This document shows positions 1-8,072 of a stretch of DNA of 36,188 bases, in pieces. The number at the start of each line of letters is the position of its first letter. The first letter of the stretch is position 1. The notes under the pieces were generated by a model. It was not told the origin of the DNA and searched no databases. It saw only the letters and a program-made list of their open reading frames with translations. Where the stretch lies: positions 1-36,188 of IMG/VR virus record IMGVR_UViG_3300020437_000024. One strand, given 5' to 3'. Made by a program: the position numbers and the translations under genes. Source of the stretch: a virus.

Positions 1-509
1 CCATGGTCAGGCATCTGAACCATTGCATTCATATAGAAATGTGGTAGTTCAAAATGCCCAAACATATACTTACACTTGATCTTAGATACCTGTTTCCATT
101 CGTCGCCCACTAGCCAAGGAATGAATCCTACATCACCTTTGACAATTGGTTCATTTAAAATTTGAATATTTGGATACAATTCTGCAAACTGAATACTGTT
201 CATTTCTCTGGTATCTTTGTAGTATTCATCATGGTTGCCAGGAATCATGTAGACATTATCAAAGTTATCATTTAACTTTTGTAACCCTTTCAATGTATAG
301 TTCAATGTGCTAACATTCACTGAAGCACGTTGATGATGCCAATCGCCACCAAATATACAAGTTTTAATATTTTGGTCTTTTGCTTTTTCAATCATCCAGT
401 CTATAAACTTCAAACAATCCAAGTTGTGTGTCTTGGCATTGTTCTTCATTCCAAAATGGATATCTGTAAAAGCAATTACCTTATCAAATAAAGGCTCGCT
501 ATTCTTCAA
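1..509 (-). CDS. 47: gp47-like recombination nuclease subunit (SbcD/Mre11-type), N-terminal part
   Basis: Metallophosphoesterase nuclease subunit that in T4 pairs with the ATPase gp46 to resect DNA ends for recombination-dependent replication. The visible 169 residues carry the metal-binding series in order: DIH (D16, H18), GGDWHH (55-59), GNHD (91-94) and GHFE (151-154), as in SbcD/Mre11 enzymes. The gene runs off the left window edge. I place the start at a TTG (507-509): the frame is closed just upstream by a TAG, the next ATG lies inside the first catalytic motif, and AAGGA sits about 7 nt before the TTG. It begins 2 nt after the gp55 stop, so it is probably translated from the same message. 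The 55-47 adjacency matches T4 synteny. Confidence 0.93.
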   Translation of the reverse strand, partial: MKNSEPLFDKVIAFTDIHFGMKNNAKTHNLDCLKFIDWMIEKAKDQNIKTCIFGGDWHHQRASVNVSTLNYTLKGLQKLNDNFDNVYMIPGNHDEYYKDTREMNSIQFAELYPNIQILNEPIVKGDVGFIPWLVGDEWKQVSKIKCKYMFGHFELPHFYMNAMVQMPDH

Positions 510-511
510 GG

Positions 512-1363
512 TTAATCCTTTTCGTTGAAATCGCTATAAGTATTGATCTTTTGTTCTTCTAAAAGTTTCTTCATATTCATTTCGTGTTCAAGTTGTCTTG
601 TGAAACTTGGCATAACACCTGAATCCTGCAAAATATCATCTCTAATATTTTGATTTTTCTTTTCAATATTCAAAACCCTTGTGAAACTATTTGTAATAGC
701 GGCAGTGTAATATGCAAACGGATTTGCACCTTTACTTTCGTCAAACTGTAATCCAATCTGACTTAACTGCATGAGTGCTTGTCCACGCATTTCATCTACA
801 TATGTGTAACCACGCCAGTTACTTCTGGTACTGTATCTTTCAACAAGTTTCAAATACATGAATGCTAACTTGTTATTGATCTTACCATGATCTGTGCTGA
901 AGTATCCGTTTTCAAGTCCACCTTTCCAGTGGCTCCTGCCAACTTCTTTGATTTCGTCATCAACATAAGCATAGTGCTTGTATGGAGGAAAGTTTACTTT
1001 CTCCTTGTAGTCTGCTTCTTTCTTAGGATTCTTTTTTGCTTCTTCTCTGTCAGGGATATGCTCAAATGTCATGACCCTAAAAACCAATTCGCTTTGATCA
1101 ATTGAATTTGGATCTACATGAACTGCATCTTTACCTCTAGTTGACTTACCTTCTGATTTAAGTTTTTCAACCATTTGGTCTTTGATTCTTTTTGCTCTAG
1201 CCGCTTTTGCTTCTGCAATATGCTTAGGTATATCCTTTACACTAGGAACTATTAAATCAAATATTTCATAACTTTCATCTAGATAATAACTATATGTATT
1301 CTTGCTTTTGGCAATTTCCTTCAATAAGTCTTTGTTGTTTAAGTAATTTACTCTTCTAGCCAT
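512..1363 (-). CDS. 55: gp55-like late-transcription sigma factor
   Basis: Phage sigma factor that directs host RNA polymerase to late promoters, in T4 together with the sliding clamp gp45 and co-activator gp33. The C-terminal half (about residues 190-260) is the recognisable part: a DEMRGQALMQLSQIGLQFD stretch followed by NPFAYYTAAITNSFTRVLN and a KKNQN tail, the sigma region 2-like block of gp55 in marine T4-like phages. At 283 residues it is longer than T4 gp55 (185), the extra being a charged N-terminal region. ATG 1361-1363 has AGGA 7 nt upstream, and a sigma70-like promoter lies just before it. The GATAAATA sites in this window are its expected targets. In T4 the gp55 C-terminus binds the clamp; here it ends YSDFNEKD, which I cannot confirm as a clamp motif. 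Confidence 0.92.
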   Translation of the reverse strand: MARRVNYLNNKDLLKEIAKSKNTYSYYLDESYEIFDLIVPSVKDIPKHIAEAKAARAKRIKDQMVEKLKSEGKSTRGKDAVHVDPNSIDQSELVFRVMTFEHIPDREEAKKNPKKEADYKEKVNFPPYKHYAYVDDEIKEVGRSHWKGGLENGYFSTDHGKINNKLAFMYLKLVERYSTRSNWRGYTYVDEMRGQALMQLSQIGLQFDESKGANPFAYYTAAITNSFTRVLNIEKKNQNIRDDILQDSGVMPSFTRQLEHEMNMKKLLEEQKINTYSDFNEKD

Positions 1364-1385
1364 ATATTTTTCCTATAATAAACAT

Positions 1386-1400
1386 CTAGGATCTACCTAG
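1386..1400 (-). promoter_or_regulatory. Small hairpin at the 5' end of the gp55 message
   Basis: CTAGG-ATCTA-CCTAG is a perfect 5-bp stem with a 5-nt loop. On the minus strand it lies directly downstream of the predicted start site of the sigma70-like promoter, so the gp55-47 mRNA would begin with this stem. It could protect the 5' end, but the stem is short and this is inference. Confidence 0.35.
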
Positions 1401-1409
1401 TTGTTTTAT

Positions 1410-1438
1410 AATATAACGTATTATGCCTTAACTGTCAA
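1410..1438 (-). promoter_or_regulatory. Sigma70-like promoter for gp55-gp47
   Basis: On the minus strand TTGACA (1433-1438) is separated by exactly 17 nt from TATATT (1410-1415). The -35 is a full consensus match and the -10 a good one. It points into gp55, which begins about 40 nt downstream of the expected start site near 1403. This suits early or middle transcription by the unmodified host polymerase, which is needed before gp55 can open the late promoters. Confidence 0.7.
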
Positions 1439-1460
1439 GTGAAAAATACCCAGATAACAA

Positions 1461-1494
1461 CATGATAAATACTTTAACAGGAGTTATTATCATG
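1461..1494 (+). promoter_or_regulatory. Inverted repeat over late promoter and start codon
   Basis: CATGATAA (1461-1468) is a perfect reverse complement of TTATCATG (1487-1494). The right arm contains the start codon of the nucleotidyltransferase and the 18-nt loop holds its ribosome-binding site. The left arm overlaps the late promoter, so RNA started there would lack it. Read-through RNA could fold and hide the start codon. The arms are AT-rich and only 8 bp, so chance cannot be excluded. Confidence 0.4.
1464..1471 (+). promoter_or_regulatory. Late promoter (GATAAATA)
   Basis: GATAAATA matches the T4 late -10 element TATAAATA in seven of eight positions and is shared by all five intergenic sites in the window. 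By T4 spacing the transcript would start near 1477, leaving a leader of about 15 nt that contains AGGAG (1479-1483) before the ATG at 1492. It would drive the nucleotidyltransferase and the baseplate genes behind it. Confidence 0.75.
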
Positions 1495-2106
1495 AGAATG
1501 CATCAGTTACTTTTTGAAGCAAAAGCAACTAAAACTGTTGCTATATATCCAGGTAGGTTCCATCCGTTTCATAAAGGTCATAAGTTTGTATACGACTATT
1601 TATCTAAGAAATATGGCACTGTTTACATAGCAACGAGTGATAAACAAGAAGAAGGTTCACCATTTTCTTTTGAAGAAAAGAAAAAAATGATGATATTGAC
1701 TGGTGTACCTGCAGATAGGATTGTTAACGAAAGACAACCGTATATTGCTTCAAACATAGTAAGTAGGTTAGATCCTAAAGACACTGGTGTAGTTTTTGGT
1801 GTTGGTAAGAAAGACATGGAAGGCGATAGTCCAAGATTCAAGATTGGATTAAAGAAAAACGGAGAGCCTACATATTACCAGAATAACACAGATGATAAAA
1901 GAACGCATGACGAGCATGGTTATTTAGAAGTAGTGCCAACACAAACATTCAAAGTATTAGGTGAACCTGCTACAAGTGCTACAGAATTAAGAAGACAGTA
2001 TGCAACACTAGATGATGCATCTGCTATAAAATTTATAGAAGATTTATTTGGAAAACATGATGTAGAAGTACAAAATATCATGGACGACAAGTTGGGTAGA
2101 AAATAA
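1492..2106 (+). CDS. Cytidylyltransferase-like nucleotidyltransferase with capsid-targeting-like N-terminus
   Basis: Adenylyl/cytidylyltransferase of the HxGH superfamily (NadM, NadD and CoaD relatives), joining a nucleotide to a phosphorylated substrate. GRFHPFHKGH (residues 21-30) holds HxGH at 27-30, and TSATELR (161-167) stands for the ISSTxxR signature. Length from this start is 204 residues. An in-frame ATG at 1462 overlaps the late promoter; the ATG at 1492 has AGGAG 8 nt upstream and is preferred. With that start the protein begins MRMHQLLFEA, close in length and form to the T4 capsid-targeting peptide of internal proteins (MKTYQEFIAEA), including an (L/I)xE-A site for the prohead protease. 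Substrate is unknown: nicotinamide mononucleotide or phosphopantetheine are the obvious candidates. The stop overlaps the next start (TAATG). Confidence 0.87.
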   Translation: MRMHQLLFEAKATKTVAIYPGRFHPFHKGHKFVYDYLSKKYGTVYIATSDKQEEGSPFSFEEKKKMMILTGVPADRIVNERQPYIASNIVSRLDPKDTGVVFGVGKKDMEGDSPRFKIGLKKNGEPTYYQNNTDDKRTHDEHGYLEVVPTQTFKVLGEPATSATELRRQYATLDDASAIKFIEDLFGKHDVEVQNIMDDKLGRK

Positions 2107-2756
2107 TGGACTTAGACAACAGTTACAGTATAGAGGCCAAAGGCAGACTCACTACAAAAACTTCTGGAGCATTCCAGGAAATTTTTGGTGATGCTGATAT
2201 CGTAAAACCTTTGAGAGATTTTAACGGAATAGTGATGCCTTATAATCCTATGCTCAACATGAACTATCAAGCAAACTACAGTAACCAAACACCAATACAC
2301 AGCAACTTTCAATATCCATTTTATCAAAATAGTTCCTTTGAGCCTTTTACAGCGAGTTTTGTTCTTACAGCAAACACACAAAAAGAAGCGAGATACACTC
2401 TCGCTTGTCATCATTTTTTAAGAACGTGTACCAAGATGGTACAATCAGGAAGTACTGATTTTACATCGGCGGACAAGACCGGGTCGCCTCCTCCAGTATT
2501 AAAGTTTAGTTCCTATGGAGATCAAATGTTCAAGGATATACCTGTAGTGATAAACAGTTATAACTTTACTCTTGAAAATGAAAAAATATTTGTAAATGTG
2601 ATTGGCGAAGATGGCAGAAAGACAGAAACATATGTACCAGTTGAATGGACAATGATCGTAAGTCTAATGCCTGCATACAATCCTAAACAGAATCGTAAAA
2701 AATTCAATACAGCAGATTATGCTAATGGTAGACTAATAAGTGGCGGATATCAATAA
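2106..2756 (+). CDS. 48: Baseplate tail-tube junction protein, gp48/gp54-like
   Basis: Probable central baseplate protein of the gp48/gp54 type, which caps the hub and starts tail-tube polymerisation. The 216-residue protein has a conserved-looking core at about residues 45-115, with YNPMLNMNYQANYS followed by an FEPFTASFVLTANTQKEARY stretch and a C-terminal region ending SLMPAYNPKQNRKKF. T4 gp48 and gp54 are longer (over 300 residues), so this is a compact form. The main support is context: it lies directly ahead of gp53 and the hub, joined by TAATG overlaps on both sides. Whether it is closer to gp48 or gp54 cannot be told here. Confidence 0.6.
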   Translation: MDLDNSYSIEAKGRLTTKTSGAFQEIFGDADIVKPLRDFNGIVMPYNPMLNMNYQANYSNQTPIHSNFQYPFYQNSSFEPFTASFVLTANTQKEARYTLACHHFLRTCTKMVQSGSTDFTSADKTGSPPPVLKFSSYGDQMFKDIPVVINSYNFTLENEKIFVNVIGEDGRKTETYVPVEWTMIVSLMPAYNPKQNRKKFNTADYANGRLISGGYQ

Positions 2757-3058
2757 TGGCTCAGAATCACAAAGAATCATCACAGTATTTTGACACACCC
2801 TTGGTAGATAATTCTTATTTGGATATAGCAAGGATAAGACCGTTATTACCAGATGTTACAGATCAAGACTATACTGTGCCACCCAAATTTGCTAATAGAC
2901 CAGATCTATTGGCATTTGAGTTATACAATAACCCAAATCTCTGGTGGGTATTCCAGTTACTGAACATGGATAAACTTGTTGATCCGCAAAACGATCTAGT
3001 TGAAGGTTTAGTAATAAGAATAGCAACCGCTGACAGAGTATTTGGGGAACTATTGTAA
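2756..3058 (+). CDS. 53: Baseplate wedge protein gp53
   Basis: Wedge component that in T4 joins the wedges to the hub. The diagnostic stretch is RPDLLAFELYNNPNLWWVFQ (about residues 47-66), followed by LVDPQNDLVEGLVIRI, which resembles the LysM-like N-terminal portion of gp53. It is 100 residues against 196 in T4, a shortened form that appears to retain only this domain. Both ends are fused to its neighbours by TAATG stop-start overlaps, so its amount is probably set by translational coupling to the preceding gene. Confidence 0.82.
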   Translation: MAQNHKESSQYFDTPLVDNSYLDIARIRPLLPDVTDQDYTVPPKFANRPDLLAFELYNNPNLWWVFQLLNMDKLVDPQNDLVEGLVIRIATADRVFGELL

Positions 3059-5412
3059 TGGCGAATAATTTCAAAGCAAATAGTAGACCTGCAGATAATA
3101 AAACTGCTGACATGAGCTCAACCAGCACATCTCCTGCTAGTACCACAGTATATCTAAAACACGTTAGAGAAAACAAAATGGATAGCATTGATTTACCGAC
3201 TTGTCTATGGTCTTTGTACATGATCAGTGAAGATGCATTTATGAACAATGATGACATGAATGCCATTAAACTATCCGGTAATGCTAGAAAAGTACTGATT
3301 GCTTCTTCAGGTAGGACAGATGAGTTCACTATAAGTAATGTTGTTATAGATACCAAGATAGGTATGCTACCTGGTGTGAACACAAATTTTACATTTGACA
3401 TCACAACACCATATCAATCAGATTTTATAGATAAACTGTTAACATCTTCCGCTTTATTAGGAATCAACAATTATTCAAAGGCGCCACTATTACTAGAATT
3501 GAATATCAAAGGCAGAGATCCAAGTACAGGATTATCAAAACACTTCGCAACTAGAAATTTTGCTGTCTTTATCAAAGGCATGAATTTCAGTATCAATGAG
3601 GAAGGCGCTAGATACAGCATTGACGCCGCTTCTGTTAATGATTTTCCTAGAGGTGATGTAGCAGAAAATCTAAATGAACAAATCTCATTGAAAGGTGATA
3701 ACCCTGAACAACTGCTCAAGGATCTTTCAGCCAAACTACTTGAAAGAGATGAAGCCTCTATTTCTGTAAGGAAGGCCATTGCAGATCAATATGAATTTAC
3801 TTTTACAGATAATGCACAACAGATAGCAACTACAGATATCAAAGTTGACGAATATACTGCACCTAACAAGAGTGCTCCAAAGAACAAAGAAAAAGAAGAA
3901 AAAGTTACTGCCACAGAAAAGACAAATCATACGCCAAGCAAAAAGTTGGCAATTGATTATGAAAAAGGAACTGGCATAACGACTATAATAGAAAATTTAA
4001 TGATGAATTCACCGGTGCTAAAGAAGAAAGTACAAGAATATAATGATAAGAATGAAAAATTTGCAGAGAAACTAAAAGCAGATGGCAAAGCCACAGGTGC
4101 TAAAAAAGTAAACATCAAACAGTTTTATAATTTTGACACACAAGTCACATACTTAGGTTATGATTTCCTAAGAAGAGATTATGCTAAGAAATTTGAATAC
4201 AGAATCAGTATGTACGACACTCCTATTGGCTATGTTGGTCAAACTGATATCTCAACAGATAAAAAACAAAACGTAGATAGAATAAATGAAATTTCTGATA
4301 GGATAGGTATTAAAAAATTATATCACTATATGTACACTGGAAAAAATGATCAGATAATAGAATTACAGTACAACTTTGATAATATGTACTTCGTGGCAAT
4401 AGGTGCCCAATCAGAAATCATTGATAGTTTCAAGTTCCTACCTGGCGTGAGATATGACGAAGGATTAACAAAGAAACTGGCTGAATCTAGAATAGCAAGT
4501 AAAACTTTAAAACTTTATGTACAATATGGTAAATCAACAGATGAAAAAGAAAAATTTAAACTCCAGCAGGAAATAATCAAAGGCAATCCCGATCTTAAAG
4601 CAAGATTGGATGCGGATATGGGCAGTGAAACCTTTGACAGTGCGGTTCAAAAAACATTACTGGAAGCTCAACAAAAAGTAGATGATGCAGACCAGGCACT
4701 AAGAAATTACAATAGTAAATTTGAATCATCAATTGATAATTATACTACACCAGGTGCAGTATCAACAGAAAATGAATTTGTCAAAGCATCAAGCAGAGTA
4801 GGACAAGCACTCAGTAATCAACAGAACAACAATGCCAGAGGCAATGGAGGTCAAATCACTGTTGCAGGAAAAGTAAATCCTAACGTTGGAACCAATACTA
4901 TCTTTGCAGGAGATGTATCTAGACAAGCATTTATTGACTACTACAAAACAAAACCTTTGCCTGTGATGTTCCACGAGACTGGTAAAGTAACACAGACTGG
5001 TGTAGAAGGCGACACAGAACCAGGCGGCGGCTTGTTGGCACAGTATTTTAACAATGCAAAAAATGCTGGCGGTACAGGAGATATGATGAATGTTGAAATG
5101 ACAATCAAAGGCGACTTGATGTATCTTCCAGACTTGTCAAGGAATTCTTCAAAAAATCCACACATTCAAACACAAAAACCTTTGATGATAATAGTTGTTA
5201 GCAATCAAGTCAGTGAATATAATAAAGATGGATTTATGAGGATCAACTCCAAGAACGCACTTAATGGATTGTACATGGTAGTGGCGGCAAATCACAAATG
5301 GACAGATGACGGGCAGTATACTATAACATTAGACTTGCGTAGAGAGTTAGGCACAGACTTGCACGGTCTATCTTTTAGAGGTGCAGAATACATAACTGAT
5401 TTGAATATATAG
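3058..5412 (+). CDS. Large putative baseplate hub protein (gp27 position)
   Basis: 784 residues, placed immediately before the gp5-like spike, where the hub protein that clasps gp5 is expected. The N-terminal third (about 30-250) is beta-rich, with LPGVNTNFTFDITTPYQSDF. A Lys/Glu-rich linker follows (about 265-300), then a mixed middle region and a helical Gln/Lys-rich segment (about 500-570). The C-terminal part (about 675-765) has a TIKGDLMYLPD strand and a GLYMVVAANHKWTDDGQYTI motif, the final-domain pattern of gp27 and late-control-D hub proteins (a Gly-Tyr-x-Val strand, a His, then a Tyr-Thr strand). T4 gp27 is half this size, so extra domains are present. The function is inferred from position and this C-terminal pattern. 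Confidence 0.58.
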   Translation: MANNFKANSRPADNKTADMSSTSTSPASTTVYLKHVRENKMDSIDLPTCLWSLYMISEDAFMNNDDMNAIKLSGNARKVLIASSGRTDEFTISNVVIDTKIGMLPGVNTNFTFDITTPYQSDFIDKLLTSSALLGINNYSKAPLLLELNIKGRDPSTGLSKHFATRNFAVFIKGMNFSINEEGARYSIDAASVNDFPRGDVAENLNEQISLKGDNPEQLLKDLSAKLLERDEASISVRKAIADQYEFTFTDNAQQIATTDIKVDEYTAPNKSAPKNKEKEEKVTATEKTNHTPSKKLAIDYEKGTGITTIIENLMMNSPVLKKKVQEYNDKNEKFAEKLKADGKATGAKKVNIKQFYNFDTQVTYLGYDFLRRDYAKKFEYRISMYDTPIGYVGQTDISTDKKQNVDRINEISDRIGIKKLYHYMYTGKNDQIIELQYNFDNMYFVAIGAQSEIIDSFKFLPGVRYDEGLTKKLAESRIASKTLKLYVQYGKSTDEKEKFKLQQEIIKGNPDLKARLDADMGSETFDSAVQKTLLEAQQKVDDADQALRNYNSKFESSIDNYTTPGAVSTENEFVKASSRVGQALSNQQNNNARGNGGQITVAGKVNPNVGTNTIFAGDVSRQAFIDYYKTKPLPVMFHETGKVTQTGVEGDTEPGGGLLAQYFNNAKNAGGTGDMMNVEMTIKGDLMYLPDLSRNSSKNPHIQTQKPLMIIVVSNQVSEYNKDGFMRINSKNALNGLYMVVAANHKWTDDGQYTITLDLRRELGTDLHGLSFRGAEYITDLNI

Positions 5413-5420
5413 GAAATTAG

Positions 5421-7652
5421 ATGACTAAGAAAAAATATATCACTACAAATAAAGCATACAAGGAAACACCTGCACAATACAAAGGTGGAAACGCCAGTAG
5501 ACACAACGGCATATACATCGCTGTTGTTAAAAAGTCATATGATCCACAGAAAATGGGTAGATTATTAGCATGGGTTCCTGACTTGGGCGGATTGGAAACT
5601 GATGAATCATATTGGAAATCTTTCAGTTATGCAAGTCCATTCGCAGGACAAAGTCCAGCCAAACCAGAATACATACAAGGCACTACATTTGAAAGTACGC
5701 CCGTTGCTTACGGTATGTGGTTTGTGCCACCTGATGAAGGTAATAAGATTGTAGTAGCGTTCCTAGACGGAGACGAGAATAGAGGTATATGGTTTGGTGC
5801 TCTACAAGAAAGTTACATGAATCACAGTATGCCAGATATTGCTTTTGCAAAGTCAAACAAAACAGGTCATCCCTTAGAAAGACCTGTAACAGAATACAAC
5901 AAGCATGAAACTGTTGTCAACCCACACGAACCTGCAAGAGGTAGACCAGAACACACACCACGTTTTAACAGTTTAGTAGAAGCAGGACTTATCAGAGACT
6001 TTGTACGTGGTCCAACAACAAGTAACGCACAAAGAGAAACACCAAGTCAGGTATTTGGTATGAATACACCTGGTCCTATTGACGCTACACTTCCAAATGC
6101 GGCACAGGTAAAGAAAAGACATGGCGGTCATAGTCTGGTATTTGACGATGGTGATATCAGAGGTACTTCAGAATTAGTGAGATTGAGAACCAGGGGTGGA
6201 CATCAGATATTACTACATGATAGTGCTGAATTAATTTATATTTCTAACAAAGAATCAACTGCTTGGGTTGAACTTGATAATAGAGGCAACATAAGCATTT
6301 ATGGCAAAGGTGAGTTCAGTGTCAGAAGTGAAGGCAACATGAACTTGCACACAGATAAAAATTTAAACATTGGTGTTGATGGAAACTTAAATGTTAATGT
6401 TGGTGGTAATACAAGAATTAATCAAAGTGGCACAATGGATCATAGAATTGGTGGTGCAATCAAAGAAACATTTGCAAGTACAAGAGATACTAAGATCACA
6501 GGTGATGTTAAAACTGAATATGAAGCAGATTACGATTTAACAGTTGGTACAGAAACAACAATTAACACAGGTACACAATACAATGTTAGGGCAGGAACTA
6601 ATATTAGGAATAGAGCGTTAGGTGGTGAGTTTACAGTTATCTCTGCATCAGACTTTGTTGCAAAGAGTGCCAATGTACATCTTAACCCTTCTAGTACACC
6701 TGCTTCACCTAATGATGCAGATAGTCCGGCTGAAGCAAGTAAGGTAAGTTTGAAAAGACACAAAAACATCACTGATCCATTAGAAGCATTGAGTCCGGGT
6801 AGTCATTCAAACAACAAAACATCTCCTACATCAACATTTCCTACAATGGAACCTTGGGTGGGTCATAAAACATCAAGTTCAAGTTACAGTTTTACAAACA
6901 GTGCCGCGGCGGGTAACCCGATACAAGAGAACACAAGTAATAGAGCAGAAACTTCGATAGAAGGTAATGCTCCTGCTAAGACTGGCGCAATTAGCTCTGT
7001 AGCAAATAAACCATTGGACTATGAAAATGCAGAAGGTAAATTTGTTGGAACAGGTTATGACAGTGCAGGCAATCCACAATACGAAAAAATTGAAGATTCA
7101 TTAAATGAAACTGATGCAACTGCACAAGGCAAACCCCAATCACGTTTTGAAGTTAACGGTATGACAATAAGTGATAATGGATTAAAATTTGTTATGCATC
7201 ATGAAGGCTTTAAAAAGAATATATACAAAGATGTTGCATTACTTCCTACTATTGGTGTAGGACACTTGCTATTACCAGAAGAGAATCAACGTGGTGCAAT
7301 TAATATTGGTGGTACATTTATTAAGCCACCATTGACAGATGATCAAGTGATGGCATTGTTAAGACAGGATCTTGTAAGATTTATCAAATCAGTCCAAGAA
7401 GCCTGTAAAACAGAACTTACGCAAAACCAATTTGATGCGTGTGTGAGTTTATCATTTAACATTGGTGTTGGTGGATTTAAGAAAAGTAGTGTTGTAAAAC
7501 GTATCAATTCAGATGATTTTCCAAATGTACCTGATGCGTTTATGATGTGGACGAAAGCCACCATAAATGGACAGCGTCAAGTTGTAAAAGGACTTGTAAA
7601 TCGTAGAAGAGCAGAAGTTGACCTATTTACTAAACTTTCTAGCACAGAATAA
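5421..7652 (+). CDS. 5: gp5-like cell-puncturing spike with C-terminal lysozyme
   Basis: Trimeric tail spike that pierces the outer membrane and digests peptidoglycan. Domains in order: OB-fold (about 28-135, with YDPQKMGRLLAWVPDL and VPPDEGNKIVVAFLDGDENR); a beta-helix built of short Gly-containing repeats (about 270-420, e.g. GNLNVNVGGNTRI); a Ser/Thr/Pro/Asn-rich linker (about 430-580); and a T4-lysozyme domain (about 585-743). The lysozyme triad is present with T4 spacing: E595, D604 and T610, in HHEGF and YKDVALLPTIGVGHLL. In T4 gp5 the lysozyme lies between OB-fold and beta-helix, so the order differs here. AGGA lies 6 nt before the ATG. The spike tip would be followed by the enzyme rather than end the protein. 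Confidence 0.9.
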   Translation: MTKKKYITTNKAYKETPAQYKGGNASRHNGIYIAVVKKSYDPQKMGRLLAWVPDLGGLETDESYWKSFSYASPFAGQSPAKPEYIQGTTFESTPVAYGMWFVPPDEGNKIVVAFLDGDENRGIWFGALQESYMNHSMPDIAFAKSNKTGHPLERPVTEYNKHETVVNPHEPARGRPEHTPRFNSLVEAGLIRDFVRGPTTSNAQRETPSQVFGMNTPGPIDATLPNAAQVKKRHGGHSLVFDDGDIRGTSELVRLRTRGGHQILLHDSAELIYISNKESTAWVELDNRGNISIYGKGEFSVRSEGNMNLHTDKNLNIGVDGNLNVNVGGNTRINQSGTMDHRIGGAIKETFASTRDTKITGDVKTEYEADYDLTVGTETTINTGTQYNVRAGTNIRNRALGGEFTVISASDFVAKSANVHLNPSSTPASPNDADSPAEASKVSLKRHKNITDPLEALSPGSHSNNKTSPTSTFPTMEPWVGHKTSSSSYSFTNSAAAGNPIQENTSNRAETSIEGNAPAKTGAISSVANKPLDYENAEGKFVGTGYDSAGNPQYEKIEDSLNETDATAQGKPQSRFEVNGMTISDNGLKFVMHHEGFKKNIYKDVALLPTIGVGHLLLPEENQRGAINIGGTFIKPPLTDDQVMALLRQDLVRFIKSVQEACKTELTQNQFDACVSLSFNIGVGGFKKSSVVKRINSDDFPNVPDAFMMWTKATINGQRQVVKGLVNRRRAEVDLFTKLSSTE

Positions 7653-7672
7653 AAAACTGCTTTAACCTAGGC

Positions 7673-7680
7673 GATAAATA
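7673..7680 (+). promoter_or_regulatory. Late promoter (GATAAATA)
   Basis: GATAAATA lies in the 44-nt gap between the spike gene and gp25. The expected start near 7686 leaves a short leader carrying AGAGG (7686-7690) ahead of the ATG at 7697. It would separately drive gp25, gp6 and the giant wedge gene. I find no stable inverted repeat around this copy, unlike those at 1464 and 26499. Confidence 0.72.
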
Positions 7681-7696
7681 AATATAGAGGCATATA

Positions 7697-8071
7697 ATGA
7701 CGTCATTTGTAGGATATAGTAGTAAAAATAAACTAAAAGGCCCATTCACCTTGCGTGATATGGATCTAAGTATTGCTGATTTTGTAAATCACCTTGAAAC
7801 TAGAAAAGGTTCAAGAGTCATGTTGCCAGAATTTGGAAGTATATTACCTGAATTAGTAATGGAACCATTTACTTCAGATCTAGTTGAACAAATCAAAACT
7901 GAAGTATTGGATATAGCAACAGAAGATCCAAGATTGAAAATTAATAATGTAACAGTTGAGCAGGTTGAACAAGCACTATCTATTAGAATAAATGCGTTAT
8001 ATGTTCCAACCCAAGAAGAAAAAGAAATTGATTTGTTATATGAAAACTTTGGAATAACGGCGGAGAGTTAA
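7697..8071 (+). CDS. 25: Baseplate wedge protein gp25
   Basis: Wedge protein of the gp25/W family, common to contractile tails and type VI secretion (TssE), where it ties the wedge (gp6-gp7) to the sheath initiator. The signature is clear: HLETRKGSRVMLPEFGSIL (about residues 33-51) and EDPRLKINNV (about 76-85), the latter holding the family's EPR-type motif as D-P-R. Length (124) is close to T4 gp25 (132). It is the first gene behind a late promoter, and gp6 starts 1 nt after its stop. Confidence 0.95.
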   Translation: MTSFVGYSSKNKLKGPFTLRDMDLSIADFVNHLETRKGSRVMLPEFGSILPELVMEPFTSDLVEQIKTEVLDIATEDPRLKINNVTVEQVEQALSIRINALYVPTQEEKEIDLLYENFGITAES

Positions 8072-8072
8072 G

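Noticed and set aside
2892-3404. Minus-strand open frame of 170 codons spanning gp53 and the hub start
   Set aside because: It crosses two real coupled genes and its hydrophobic composition is what an antisense frame of AT-rich coding DNA gives.
5292-5504. Short minus-strand frame across the hub-spike junction
   Set aside because: Cys/Phe/Ser-rich shadow with no start signals, covering the ribosome-binding site of the spike gene.
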